Of a stretch of DNA of 64,000 bases, positions 46,519 through 56,600 are shown piece after piece. How positions within the stretch are numbered: position 1 is the stretch's first letter; each line of letters starts with the position of its first letter. Position numbers and translations under genes: made by a program. The notes beneath the pieces are model-generated. The model ran no database searches. It was not told the DNA's origin and saw only the letters and a program-made list of their open reading frames with translations. This stretch comes from Flavobacterium sp. ALD4. Lineage in GTDB: Bacteria > Bacteroidota > Bacteroidia > Flavobacteriales > Flavobacteriaceae. The stretch is from assembly GCF_002836475.1 (NCBI RefSeq), contig NZ_PJBJ01000030.1, forward strand, positions 1,054,001 to 1,118,000, in the 5' to 3' direction.

Positions 46519-47757
46519 TTACGCGTCTAATTCTCCTGCAATTACATTTAAACTTGATAAAATTACAATTGCATCAGATAGTAATGCTCCTTTTATCATT
46601 TCTGGATAGGCTTGATAGTAAATAAAACAGGGTCTTCTAAAATGCAGTCTATATGGAGTACGACTTCCGTCAGTTACTAAATAAAAACCTAATTCTCCGT
46701 TTCCTCCCTCTACAGGGTGGTATATTTCCGCAACTGGAATAGGGATTTCACCCATTACAATTTTAAAGTGGTATATCAAGGACTCCATACTGGTGTAAAC
46801 ATCTTCTTTTGGAGGCAGGTAATAGTCAGGAACGTCAGCATGAAAATCATTGCCTTCTGGCATTTTTTCCAAAGCCTGACGAATGATACTTAAGCTTTGC
46901 CAAACTTCAGCATTACGCACGCAAAAACGATCGTAGGTATCTCCCGATGTTCCAACAGGGATTATAAAATCGAAATCGTCGTAAGAGCTGTACGGTTGTG
47001 CGATACGTACATCGTAATCAACTCCTGCTGCACGTAAGTTAGGTCCTGTAAAACCATAAGAAATTGCTTGTTCAGCAGAAATTGCACCTACATTTATAGT
47101 TCGGTCCATGAAAATTCTATTTCTTTCGAATAAATTCTCGAATTCTTTCCAAGCTACAGGAAATTCTTCTAAAAAAACATCTAACTTTCTAAAAGCTTCA
47201 GGTGACCAGTCTCTTTCGAAACCACCAATTCTTCCCATATTGGTAGTCAGTCGAGCTCCACAAATTTCTTCATAAATCTCATATACTTTTTCCCTAAACT
47301 GAAAAACATAAAGAAATCCAGTGTAAGCACCTGTATCAACTCCTAAAATAGAATTACAGATAAGATGATCCGTAATTCTTGCTAATTCCATTACAATAAC
47401 TCGTAAATACTGAGCACGTTTTGGCACTTCAACATCGAGTAGTTTTTCTAAAGTCATCCACCATCCCATATTATTGATAGGAGAGGAGCAATAGTTCATT
47501 CGGTCTGTAAGGGGAGTTATTTGGTAGAAAGGTCGGTTTTCTGCAATTTTTTCAAAAGCGCGGTGTATGTAACCAATAGTTGGTTCGGCTTCTAAAATAC
47601 GTTCCCCGTCCATTAATAAAATGTTTTGGAAAATTCCGTGCGTAGCAGGATGAGTAGGACCTAAATTTAATATGGAAAGTTCGCTCCCATCTTCATTTAG
47701 CTTCTCTTTCATTATTTTAGCATAGCGATGCTCTGGTGGTAATAATAGTTCTGACAT
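46519..47757 (-). CDS. nuoD: NADH-quinone oxidoreductase subunit D
   Basis: 412 residues, 49-kDa subunit. LGPTHPATHGIFQNILLMDGE, the quinone-site His/Tyr region, GYIHRAFEKIAE, and a C-terminal SLNVIAGELDA instead of the classical DPVFGEVDR ending. Separate from NuoC, not fused. Confidence 0.96.
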   Translation of the reverse strand: MSELLLPPEHRYAKIMKEKLNEDGSELSILNLGPTHPATHGIFQNILLMDGERILEAEPTIGYIHRAFEKIAENRPFYQITPLTDRMNYCSSPINNMGWWMTLEKLLDVEVPKRAQYLRVIVMELARITDHLICNSILGVDTGAYTGFLYVFQFREKVYEIYEEICGARLTTNMGRIGGFERDWSPEAFRKLDVFLEEFPVAWKEFENLFERNRIFMDRTINVGAISAEQAISYGFTGPNLRAAGVDYDVRIAQPYSSYDDFDFIIPVGTSGDTYDRFCVRNAEVWQSLSIIRQALEKMPEGNDFHADVPDYYLPPKEDVYTSMESLIYHFKIVMGEIPIPVAEIYHPVEGGNGELGFYLVTDGSRTPYRLHFRRPCFIYYQAYPEMIKGALLSDAIVILSSLNVIAGELDA

Positions 47758-47789
47758 TTATTGAATGTGAAAAATTATAAATTCTATTT

Positions 47790-48311
47790 TTAGCAATTGT
47801 CGATTGTTCTGCCGAAAAAACGATCGTCTTTATCGGTGCGTCCTCCATCTTCCATGGGAAATTCTTTGCGCATAGGAAACGAAACCATTTCATCCATGTT
47901 CAAAATACGCTTTAATTGTGGATGTCCAATAAAATCTACACCGTAAAAATCATAGGTTTCTCTTTCCATCCAGTTTGCACAGAGGAAAATGTTAGAGATG
48001 GTTTTTATCTCAGGCTTTTCACCACTAATAAACGTTTTGATTTTTATACGTTTATTTTCATACCAATTGTGCATATGATATACGATTGTAAATTGTCGGT
48101 CAACTTCATTATCCGGATAGTGTATTCCACATAAGTCGGTCAAAAAATTAAAACGCAGTAAAGGGTCATTTTTTAAAAAGAGAATAATCGCTGTAATTTT
48201 ATCAGCAGGTATTTCAAACGAGAAGATATCTTTTTCTTGCTTGAAATGAAGCACATTTTCGCCAAACGCTGCCGTTAATTTATCTTGGATAACTGTGTTT
48301 TCTAATGCCAT
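47790..48311 (-). CDS. nuoC: NADH-quinone oxidoreductase subunit C
   Basis: 173 residues, 30-kDa subunit. NWMERETYDFYGVDFIGHPQLKRILN is the family signature region, followed by FPMRKEFPMEDGGRTDK. 4 nt after nuoB. Confidence 0.96.
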   Translation of the reverse strand: MALENTVIQDKLTAAFGENVLHFKQEKDIFSFEIPADKITAIILFLKNDPLLRFNFLTDLCGIHYPDNEVDRQFTIVYHMHNWYENKRIKIKTFISGEKPEIKTISNIFLCANWMERETYDFYGVDFIGHPQLKRILNMDEMVSFPMRKEFPMEDGGRTDKDDRFFGRTIDNC

Positions 48312-48315
48312 GGTA

Positions 48316-48864
48316 TTATTTGATATTATAAGAAGCCAATAATTCTTGGTATTCAGGTGAACTTCTTCGTCTTACGTTTTCCGTTCTAACTAATTCTTGT
48401 AATTTCATTACGCCATCTACGATTTGCTCCGGTCTTGGAGGGCATCCAGGTACGTAAACGTCAACCGGTATAACTTTGTCAATTCCTTGAAGAGTAGAGT
48501 AGGTGTCGAAAATACCTCCTGAGGAAGCACAAGCGCCAACTGCAATAACCCATCTTGGCTCTGACATTTGCTCGTATACCTGACGTAAGATAGGTGCCAT
48601 TTTTTTAGAAATAGTACCCATTACCATTAACATATCTGCTTGACGGGGAGAAAAACTAACACGTTCAGATCCAAATCGAGCTAAGTCATAATGAGAGGCC
48701 ATGGTAGCCATGAACTCAATACCGCAACAAGAAGTTGCAAAGGGCAATGGCCAAAGTGAATTGGCGCGAGCCATACCTACAACATCATTTAGGGTTGTGG
48801 CGAAAAATCCTTCTCCAACAACGCCTTCTGGCGGCTCAACTATTTTTATGCTTGAATTACTCAT
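48316..48864 (-). CDS. nuoB: NADH-quinone oxidoreductase subunit B
   Basis: 182 residues. N2 cluster ligands are visible in FATSCCGIEFM, VGACASSGGIF and VPGCPPRPEQI. Transfers electrons to quinone. Confidence 0.97.
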   Translation of the reverse strand: MSNSSIKIVEPPEGVVGEGFFATTLNDVVGMARANSLWPLPFATSCCGIEFMATMASHYDLARFGSERVSFSPRQADMLMVMGTISKKMAPILRQVYEQMSEPRWVIAVGACASSGGIFDTYSTLQGIDKVIPVDVYVPGCPPRPEQIVDGVMKLQELVRTENVRRRSSPEYQELLASYNIK

Positions 48865-48941
48865 CGTTTTATATTTTGAATTAGAAAATTTGGATCATAA
48901 ACCATACAAGTTGGTTGTGATCCAATGTTTATCATAATTTC

Positions 48942-49307
48942 TTATTCCCATTCTAGCGCTTTCTTTTTGATAATGTAGAAAAACCCCACCAAAAGGAGAA
49001 CCATAAATATGACCATTTTGACCATGCCTTCCATTCCTAACTCTTTAAAATTGATTGCCCAAGGATATAGGAAGATGACTTCTACATCAAATAATACAAA
49101 CAAAATAGCAACTAGAAAGTATTTTACAGAGAATGGAATACGTGCGTTTCCTATCCCTTCAACCCCACATTCAAAGTTTTTATTTTTTATTTCTGATTTC
49201 CTTTTAGGTCCCAGTTTACCGGAAACAATAATAGTTCCCACAACAAATCCCGCAGCTAATAAAAACTGTAATAAAATCGGGACGTAACTTAATTGATCAG
49301 ATTGCAT
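48942..49307 (-). CDS. nuoA: NADH-quinone oxidoreductase subunit A
   Basis: 121 residues, three TM helices, conserved KNFECGVEGIGNARIPFSVKYFLVAILFVLFDVEVIFLYPW region with acidic residues in helix 2 (family pattern). First gene of the 14-gene nuo operon. Confidence 0.96.
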   Translation of the reverse strand: MQSDQLSYVPILLQFLLAAGFVVGTIIVSGKLGPKRKSEIKNKNFECGVEGIGNARIPFSVKYFLVAILFVLFDVEVIFLYPWAINFKELGMEGMVKMVIFMVLLLVGFFYIIKKKALEWE

Positions 49308-49339
49308 AATTTATGATGTTTATGTACTAAAATAAGCAA

Positions 49340-49370
49340 CAAAGATAGGTTTCAAGGATTTAAAACACAA
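49340..49370 (-). promoter_or_regulatory. nuo operon promoter
   Basis: TTG (49368-49370), 20-nt spacer, TATCTTTG (49340-49347) on the - strand. The start is expected near 49333, 26 nt before the nuoA ATG. Confidence 0.6.
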
Positions 49371-49489
49371 GTGGAATACAAAATTTAGTTGCATGGAGAA
49401 TCCAATTGGCTTATAATTTTTAATCATTATGAATAATAATTTCAATTCTTTCCTTTTAGGTCAATTTTTGAGGTGTAACCAAAAAAAAA

Positions 49490-49513
49490 ACGTTTCGAAA
49501 TAAATCGAAACGT
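49490..49513 (-). terminator. Terminator of the cold-shock gene
   Basis: ACGTTTCGA / TCGAAACGT, 9-bp stem, followed on the - strand by a run of at least ten U. Confidence 0.85.
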
Positions 49514-49548
49514 CTTAGACATTCGTAGGCAAAAAATAAATTTTTTGC

Positions 49549-49743
49549 TTAGATAACTGCTACTTTCGCAGCAACTTTTCCTTTTCTTCCTTCTTCTTCT
49601 TCATAGCTAACTCTGTCACCTTCGCGCAATTCTTCCGCGTTGATTCCTGATGCATGAACAAAAATGTCTTTTCCTGTTTCTTCGTCTGTAATGAATCCGT
49701 AACCTTTTGATTCATTGAAAAATTTAACTGTACCTGTACGCAT
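49549..49743 (-). CDS. Cold-shock domain protein
   Basis: 64 residues, full length for a CspA-type RNA chaperone. GTVKFFNESKGYGFIT contains RNP1 and DIFVHASGI contains RNP2. The second half is unusually acidic (YEEEEGRKGKVAAKVAVI). Its leader is short (about 22 nt from the promoter), not the long thermosensor leader of E. coli cspA. Confidence 0.95.
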   Translation of the reverse strand: MRTGTVKFFNESKGYGFITDEETGKDIFVHASGINAEELREGDRVSYEEEEGRKGKVAAKVAVI

Positions 49744-49771
49744 TGTAATTGTAATAATAATTTATAATGGG

Positions 49772-49779
49772 CAAATGTA
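49772..49779 (-). promoter_or_regulatory. -7 box of the cold-shock gene
   Basis: TACATTTG on the - strand, 28 nt upstream of the ATG. Confidence 0.5.
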
Positions 49780-49871
49780 ATATTTAATATCATATGATTG
49801 TTATTAAATATTCTTTTTTTTTGAAAATAATTGATATTCAACGTTTTCCGACATTTTTTACCGATGAAGTA

Positions 49872-51620
49872 CTACATGTTTAATTTTATATGTAGCTCTT
49901 TTAACTGAGATTCATCAATTGCCGATGGAGCATCGATCATAACGTCTCGTCCGGAATTATTTTTTGGAAAAGCAATAAAGTCACGTATGGTTTCCTGTCC
50001 TCCAAGAATGGCAACTAATCGGTCTAGTCCAAAAGCAAGTCCTCCGTGTGGGGGTGCTCCAAACTGGAATGCGTCCATCAAGAACCCAAACTGTTCTTTG
50101 GCTTGTTCTTCCGTGAAACCTAAGTATTTGAACATTAGCTGCTGTGTCGCCTTATCGTGAATACGTATAGATCCGCCTCCTATCTCATTTCCGTTCAACA
50201 CCATATCATAAGCATTGGCACGTACTTTTCCAGGATTTGTTTCTAATAAGTGCATGTCTTCTGGTTTAGGGGAAGTAAACGGATGATGCATCGCGTGGTA
50301 ACGGCCACTTTCTTCGTCAAATTCCAATAATGGAAAATCAACAACCCAAAGCGGTGCAAATTCGGTTGGTATTCTTAATCCCAATCGCGTAGCTAATTCC
50401 ATACGTAATGCGCTTAATTGTGTTCTTGTTTTATCGGCAGGACCGGATAGAACAAAAATCATGTCGCCTACTTGTGCTCCGGTCGTTTTTGCCCAAGTAC
50501 TTAAATCATTTTGATCATAGAATTTATCTACTGATGATTTGTAACTGCCATCTTCGTTGCATTTTACATAAACCATTCCCGAAGCACCTACTTGTGGACG
50601 TTTTACCCATTCGATTAAAGCGTCGATTTCTTTTCTAGTATAGTTTCCAGTGCCTGGAACTGCAATACCCACAACTAATTCTGCAGCGTTGAAAACAGGA
50701 AATTCCCTGTTTTTTGCCACTTCGTTCAATTCGCCAAATTCCATTCCGAAACGGATGTCCGGTTTGTCATTTCCGTATGTTTTCATTGCGTGATCGTAGG
50801 TCATACGAGGGAATTTGTCCACTACGATGCCTTTAATTTCTTTCAACAGGTGTCTTGTCAGTCCTTCAAAAACATTCAAGATGTCTTCTTGTTCCACAAA
50901 GGCCATTTCGCAATCAATTTGAGTGAATTCCGGCTGTCTGTCTGCGCGTAAATCTTCGTCACGAAAACATTTTACGATTTGGAAATATTTGTCCATTCCC
51001 CCTACCATCAATAATTGTTTGAAGGTTTGTGGAGATTGCGGTAATGCATAAAATTGCCCTTCATTCATTCTAGAAGGAACAACAAAATCACGGGCTCCCT
51101 CAGGAGTTGATTTTATTAAATAGGGTGTTTCTACTTCGCAAAAATCTAAATCAGAAAGGTACTTGCGTACTTCCATAGCTACTTTGTGACGAAATAGCAA
51201 ACTGTTTTTCACTGGATTTCTCCTTATGTCAAGGTAACGGTATTTCATTCGAATGTCTTCTCCACCATCTGTTTCGTCTTCAATAGTGAAAGGAGGTGTC
51301 AAAGCGGCATTTAAAATAGTTAGTTCAGTAACTAAAATTTCGATTTCACCTGTTGGGATGTTTTTGTTTTTAGCTTCACGTTCGATAACGGTTCCTTTAA
51401 CCTGGATTACGAATTCACGACCCAACGTTTTTGCCAATTCAAAAACTGTTTTTTCGGTACGACCTTCGTCAAAAATTAATTGTGTTATTCCATAACGGTC
51501 ACGCAAATCAATCCAATTCATGAATCCTTTGTCTCTAGATTTTTGAACCCAACCGGCAAGAGTAACTTCAGTATTTATATGTGAGGCGTTGAGTTCACCA
51601 CAGTTATGACTTCTATACAT
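49872..51620 (-). CDS. aspS: Aspartyl-tRNA synthetase
   Basis: 582 residues, class II synthetase. An N-terminal OB anticodon-binding domain ([26 protein letters not shown]) is followed by motif 2 ([21 protein letters not shown]), the bacterial GAD insertion domain at ~290-400, and motif 3 ([13 protein letters not shown]). The first eight codons (MYRSHNCG) are repeated 102 bp upstream within the leader. Confidence 0.97.
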   Translation of the reverse strand: MYRSHNCGELNASHINTEVTLAGWVQKSRDKGFMNWIDLRDRYGITQLIFDEGRTEKTVFELAKTLGREFVIQVKGTVIEREAKNKNIPTGEIEILVTELTILNAALTPPFTIEDETDGGEDIRMKYRYLDIRRNPVKNSLLFRHKVAMEVRKYLSDLDFCEVETPYLIKSTPEGARDFVVPSRMNEGQFYALPQSPQTFKQLLMVGGMDKYFQIVKCFRDEDLRADRQPEFTQIDCEMAFVEQEDILNVFEGLTRHLLKEIKGIVVDKFPRMTYDHAMKTYGNDKPDIRFGMEFGELNEVAKNREFPVFNAAELVVGIAVPGTGNYTRKEIDALIEWVKRPQVGASGMVYVKCNEDGSYKSSVDKFYDQNDLSTWAKTTGAQVGDMIFVLSGPADKTRTQLSALRMELATRLGLRIPTEFAPLWVVDFPLLEFDEESGRYHAMHHPFTSPKPEDMHLLETNPGKVRANAYDMVLNGNEIGGGSIRIHDKATQQLMFKYLGFTEEQAKEQFGFLMDAFQFGAPPHGGLAFGLDRLVAILGGQETIRDFIAFPKNNSGRDVMIDAPSAIDESQLKELHIKLNM

Positions 51621-51621
51621 T
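51598..51621. repeat. aspS: Direct repeat, copy at the aspS start
   Basis: 24 nt covering the aspS start codon and first codons; matches 51700-51723 at 23 of 24 positions. Confidence 0.85.
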
Positions 51622-51663
51622 TTATTTATTTTTATATGCTGTTTTTACTAATGCAAAATACCT

Positions 51664-51680
51664 GAAGCCCGCTGGGCTTC
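51664..51680. other. Hairpin in the aspS leader
   Basis: GAAGCCC / GGGCTTC with a 3-nt loop, between the mini-ORF and the real aspS start. It lacks a U-run, so it is not a standard terminator. Confidence 0.6.
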
Positions 51681-51699
51681 CTCCTTTTAATTTCAAATG

Positions 51700-51723
51700 C
51701 CACAATTATGACTTCTATACATT
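51700..51723. repeat. Direct repeat, leader copy encoding MYRSHNCG
   Basis: On the - strand ATG at 51722 begins MYRSHNCGI followed by TGA: a nine-codon mini-ORF identical in its first eight residues to AspRS. The ATG lies about 12 nt after the expected transcription start, the position where an undisturbed aspS would begin. Confidence 0.75.
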
Positions 51724-51740
51724 ATCAAAATTTTAGGATA

Positions 51741-51748
51741 CAAAAGTA
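51741..51748 (-). promoter_or_regulatory. aspS -7 box
   Basis: TACTTTTG on the - strand. The transcript would start near 51734 and carry a ~113-nt leader with the mini-ORF and hairpin. Confidence 0.55.
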
Positions 51749-51875
51749 ACGACAAAAATTAAATTAATCCCGAAAACGGGGAAACTTCAATAAATTAATT
51801 TTTTGTTAATTTATTATTAGGCTTAAGAAAATGAAATCACGTGTTATTAATCGTAAGAAAACTAGATTTTAGGAA

Positions 51876-52836
51876 TGAAATATTTTTATAACATTAGTGT
51901 TGGTTTGCTCTTTTAGTGGAATTAGGTAGACAAAAGAAACAGTTTCTTTTAAGGCAGAGATTGCTAACACAAACACTTATTCAATTAGTATTCTTTACAG
52001 GAATAATGGAAAGGAAATTAAAAAGATTTAAATTGGTAGTCATGGTGTTATTAAGGATTCTTTTACGGTGGAAGAGGTGTTTTATATGTTGTTTTACGTT
52101 TGGAGTATACCCAACTGTTTCTCAAAAATTTGATGAATCGATTGTCTACTCTGAAAAAGATGCTCGGGAAAATAATTTTTTGGCAGAAAACGCAATAGCG
52201 TATACTAAATACGATTATAATACGCTTTTGGCTTCAAGCACTGTTGATTTTGCGAAGCTTGTTAACGAAAAAAAGGCGCCCTACTTTTTAAAGTTAAACG
52301 ACAAAAAGTTAGATCCTAATTGCGTAATCCTGTAAAAGAAAATTATAGAAATGTCTGTGAAATTTTGGACTAAATATAATAGACAAATAAGGGAGGCTAA
52401 TAAGCTAAATTTTAATTTGTCGCCTTCTTTTGATTGCGATAACTATTATGGCGGAAAAACGAAACTCGAAGATTTTAAAGGGAAATATGTTTACATTGAT
52501 GTTTGGGCTACTTGGTGCGGTCCTTGTCTTGCCGAAATTCCTTCTTTAAAAAAGATAGAAGAGAAGTTCCATGATCGAAACATTGCTTTCGTGAGTATTT
52601 CCAATGACAAACTAGAGGATATCGAGAAATGAAAATCGATGGTAAAAGGCAAAGAATTAGGCGGAGTTCAAGTTTTTGTTGATAATGACTGGAATTCTCA
52701 GTTTGTAAAGGACTATGCTATCTCAGGAATCCCAAGATTCATTCTGACAGATCCAAATAGAAAAATTGTAAAAGCTGATGCTGCTAGACCTTTGTCACCG
52801 AGTCTTGAAGGAGAGGTGGATGCACTTTTAGATTAG
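51876..52836 (+). pseudogene. TlpA-type thioredoxin-domain protein, disrupted
   Basis: From ATG 51876 (MKYFYNISVGLLF then a stop), the N-terminal DUF4369-like part reads ETVSFKAEIANTNTYSISILYRNNGKEIKK and GSHGVIKDSFTVEE in one frame. It then continues in another (QKFDESIVYSEKDARENNF). In-frame stops follow at 52333 (TAA) and 52630 (TGA, where KWKSMV is expected). The thioredoxin part (YVYIDVWATWCGPCLAEIPSLKKIEE) still has its CxxC. It would have been an exported disulfide reductase of ~310 residues. Confidence 0.85.
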
Positions 52837-52874
52837 GGGCTTCATATTAAACACAAAAAAAGGTTCATCATTTT

Positions 52875-52960
52875 TTAGACTGTACCCAAAAGTGTGGACA
52901 AATTTATAAGTAATTGTAATAATAATGAGCTCGATATTGTGTCGAGCTCATTCCTTTTAG
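52875..52960. other. Intergenic region with palindrome and possible IS end
   Basis: GACTGTACCCAAAAGTGTGG (from 52880) looks like the terminal repeat type of IS3-family elements, but no transposase or partner end is present. AATGAGCTCGA / TCGAGCTCATT (52924-52952) is a perfect 11-bp inverted repeat. Nothing else is identifiable between 52837 and 53140. Confidence 0.35.
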
Positions 52961-53148
52961 ATTTGTTTCTCCTGTTATTATAGTTATTAAGTTTAACGCT
53001 ATTTCATTAATCGCTTTAGCGAAAAACAATCAATACAAGGAATGTGTGTTTGTAATTAGATAGCATAGCTCATGAATTTCCAATGTTAAGTTTTTACTCA
53101 ATGTTATTAAATTGTTATCAAATTGTGTTTTAAACGTAAATAATCTTT

Positions 53149-53156
53149 TATATTTG
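53149..53156 (+). promoter_or_regulatory. -7 box of the MORN-like gene
   Basis: TATATTTG, 28 nt before the ATG at 53184. Confidence 0.5.
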
Positions 53157-53183
53157 TTAGAGAAACAATTAAAATAGTACGTC

Positions 53184-53531
53184 ATGAAAATATATATAGC
53201 TATAGCCACCGTCTTCATTTCAGGAATGATTTTCGCTCAAAATGAAAAGCCACAGTTAGAAGCTGTTGGAAAGTTAGTTAAAGCAACCTCCTTTCATGAC
53301 AATGGTAAGATGCAGCAAGTAGGTTTTTATAAAAACGGGAAATTACAAGGAGAATGGACTTCTTATGATACCGATGGTAATAAAACAGCTATTGCAGTAT
53401 ATGATAAAGGTCAAAAAACTGGGAAGTGGTTTTTTTGGAATAATGCTACTTTAAGTGAAGTAGATTATTCAAATAATAAAATTGCTTCGGTTAAAAGTTG
53501 GAAACATGATGCTTTGGTTATTGCTGAATAA
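53184..53531 (+). CDS. Exported MORN-like repeat protein
   Basis: 115 residues; signal peptide MKIYIAIATVFISGMIFAQ. Three to four short repeats follow of the form FHDNGKMQQVGFYKNGKLQGEWTSY and AVYDKGQKTGKWFFWN, as in the YwqK/MORN family. These are common in Flavobacteria, usually of unknown function. Monocistronic between a promoter box and a hairpin terminator. Confidence 0.8.
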   Translation: MKIYIAIATVFISGMIFAQNEKPQLEAVGKLVKATSFHDNGKMQQVGFYKNGKLQGEWTSYDTDGNKTAIAVYDKGQKTGKWFFWNNATLSEVDYSNNKIASVKSWKHDALVIAE

Positions 53532-53551
53532 GTAAAAAAAAATAATTTTTT

Positions 53552-53584
53552 AAAAAGGCTTTCGTTACTGACGGAAGCCTTTTT
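53552..53584 (+). terminator. Terminator of the MORN-like gene
   Basis: AAAAAGGCTTTCGT / ACGGAAGCCTTTTT, 14-bp stem with one G-T pair, followed by T-rich sequence. Confidence 0.85.
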
Positions 53585-53629
53585 TTATTTAGTAAAGTTG
53601 GGAATGCAATAATACAGTCTAACGCAAAA

Positions 53630-53663
53630 AAAATTCCTGTTCAAACTAATGAACAGGAATTTT
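53630..53663 (-). terminator. Efflux operon terminator
   Basis: AAATTCCTGTTCA / TGAACAGGAATTT stem with a U-run on the - strand, just downstream of the RND gene. Confidence 0.85.
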
Positions 53664-53683
53664 TGTGTTTTAAAGAAATACCG

Positions 53684-56600
53684 TTACCCTTTATGCTCCT
53701 TATTATATTCATCCTCGCTCAATACTTGAGGTTCATAATCAGCGACTATCAGCGCGTCAAAATCTGTTTTCTTTCCTTTTGTAAATTTATAGATTAGTTT
53801 TTCCATGATTTCATAAATTACCGGAACAATAATCAACGTGAGGAATAGTGAACTGATTAAACCACCAATGATTACCCATGCTAATCCATTTTTCCATTCG
53901 GCTCCTGCTCCGGCTGCTAAAGCAATAGGGAACATACCAAATACCATGGCGATTGTTGTCATCAAAATAGGACGCAAACGGGCGTGATTGGCTTGGATTA
54001 ATGCGGTTCTGATTGTTTCACCGGCAGCTCGTCGCTGGTTCGTGTAATCCACAAGCATAATCGCATTTTTACAAACCAGACCAATTAGCATAATAACTCC
54101 AAGAATGGTAAATATATTTAAAGTGTTGTTTGTTAAAGCTAAGGCTAACAAGGCTCCAATAAAGGAAAGGGGTATGGCAAATAATACCACAAACGGGTGA
54201 GCAAAACTATCATATAATCCAACCATCACGAGATAAACCAGGATGATAGCAGCTAATAAAGCAAAACCTAAGGTTCCAAAACCTTCACTTTGATTTTCTT
54301 GATCACCACCCCAAATATAATTCACTCCAACCGGTTTTTTCATTATCGTCAATTTCTCTTCAAGTTGAGCAACAACTGTTCCTACTGGAACACCAACAGT
54401 TTGTCCTTTTACGGTAACGGATGCTGTTTTGTCTCTACGTTCTAATTGACTTGGTCCTGAACCTTCTTTGATAGTGGCAAATTGAGATAACTTTATTTGT
54501 TCCCCTCTGTCATTCATAAAAATAAGGTTGCTTACATCATTAATACTTTTCCTATCGAAACTACTGTACTTGATGTTGATATCGTACTCATATTCACCAG
54601 CTCTAAATTTACCGTCCGTATTACCGCTATAAGCAGTTTGCATGGTCATACCAACAGTTTGCAACGAAAGTCCAAGGGCGGCCATTTTATCTCTGTCGAC
54701 CTGAACGTTAATTTCAGGGTTTCCAGTCTCTACAGATAATTTAACTCCAGTAGCACCGGGGATTTTGTTTAGTTCTTTTTCGGCGGCTTTTGCAAAAACC
54801 ATCGCGCTTTCTAAGCTTGTTCCTGTAACAATTAATGCAATAGGTGCATCTTCGGCAGTTCCAAGAATACCTACCGGCACTGTTTTTACTTTGGCACCAA
54901 CCAATATTTTTTCTAATTGCAACTTCATCCTGGCGGCATAGACGTATGAATCATCTGTCCTGTCTTTTTGATCAATCATTTTCACATCAATCTCTGATTT
55001 GTATGCAGTAGATTGAGAAGCACCCATGCCTTCACTGGTTTGGCCTACCTTAGTAATCAGACTTTTCACATATTTTTGTGTGTTCAAAAAAGCTTCTGCC
55101 TTTTGCGCCATAAAATTACTTTGTTCCAATGACGCATCTTTTGGCAATTCTATTTGAACCAAAAATTCTCCACTATCTGATTTGGCAAAAAACTCTCCAC
55201 CAATGAATCCAAACGGAACTAATGCTATTGAACTAAAGAATAAAACCAGCACAACAGCTAAAGTAGTTTTGTAATGATCTAAACACCATTTTAATAAATT
55301 GGTAATCCAATTAGTAAAACGAGTTAATATTTTTTCGAATCCAAGAATAACTCTTCCAAAAGCATTTTTACCTTCAATATGTTCTAGTTTCCCAAAACGA
55401 GAAGACAACCAAGGAATTATCGTAAATGACGCCAGTAAGGAGAATAAAGTGGAGATAATTACCGTAACACAAAACTGTGTAATGATATTTGAAACTAATC
55501 CCGTACTCATCGCAATCGGTAAGAATACGACAACAATTACTAGGGTAATGGAGGTTACGGTTCCGGCTATTTCGGCTGTTCCTTCATAAGCTGCACGCAC
55601 CCTGTTTTTTCCCATTTCCATGTGCCTGTAGATATTCTCTAATACCACAATGGCATCATCAACAAGAATACCCACAACCAGCGATAGTCCCAATAAACTC
55701 ATTAAGTTTAAAGTATATCCCAGATAGTAAAATCCGATGAAGGTAGAGATCAAAGAAGCAGGAATAGAAACCATCACAATCAAGGAGTTTCTGATACTGT
55801 GCAAGAAAAATAACATGACAAAGGCAACAAGAAATACAGCAATCAATAAATCATGGATTACCGAATCAGCAGCTTCTAAGGTAAAAATAGTACTGTCATT
55901 AGCGACATTCAATTTCACTGCGTTTTCTTTATAATCGTTTTCTAATTTCGTGATGGTTTTATACACTTGCTCACTAACTGCAACTGCATTGGCATCCGAT
56001 TGTTTCACGATTTGTAAAATGATAGCGCTCTTTTGATCAACACGAGCAATTTTTTCAGCTGTTTTTTGTCCATCTTGAACATCTGCAATATCACTTAAAC
56101 GAATTTGGATTCCGTTTTTTGAAGACACGACTAAATTTCTTAGCTCTTGTACATTTTTGTATTTACCAGCTAAACGAATCAATATTTTTTTGTCACGTGT
56201 TTGAATATTACCAGTAGGAAAGTCTAAGTTAGAGGATAAGATTATCTGTTGTACTTGCGGGATTGAAAGGCCATACCCTTGCATTTTAATAGCGTCAAGA
56301 CTCACTTGTATTTCACGTTCCTGTCCACCAATAATGTTTACCTGAGCCACTCCATTTACACGGGATAAAACGGGAGCTATTTTTTTATCGATTAAGTCAT
56401 AAAAAGCAACTTCATCCATATTACCATTGGCACCAATGGTCATAATTGGTAAATCACTTAATGAGAATTTGCTTAAGGACGGTGCTTTAGCATCTTTAGG
56501 TAAATCACTTATGATGGCATTTATTTTACGTTGCGCATCGTTTAGTGAAAGATCGACTTTTGCTTTCGTGTTCAGTGTAATGGAAACTGTCGATAAACTT

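Noticed and set aside
49560-49841. 93-codon frame overlapping the cold-shock gene in another frame
   Set aside because: Shadow of the cold-shock gene; the KKKKEEKEKLLRK tail is the +1 reading of its acidic end.
53150-53531. Nicotinate-nucleotide adenylyltransferase annotation that such MORN-like proteins often receive
   Set aside because: No nucleotidyltransferase motif (no HxGH); the protein is a short exported repeat protein.
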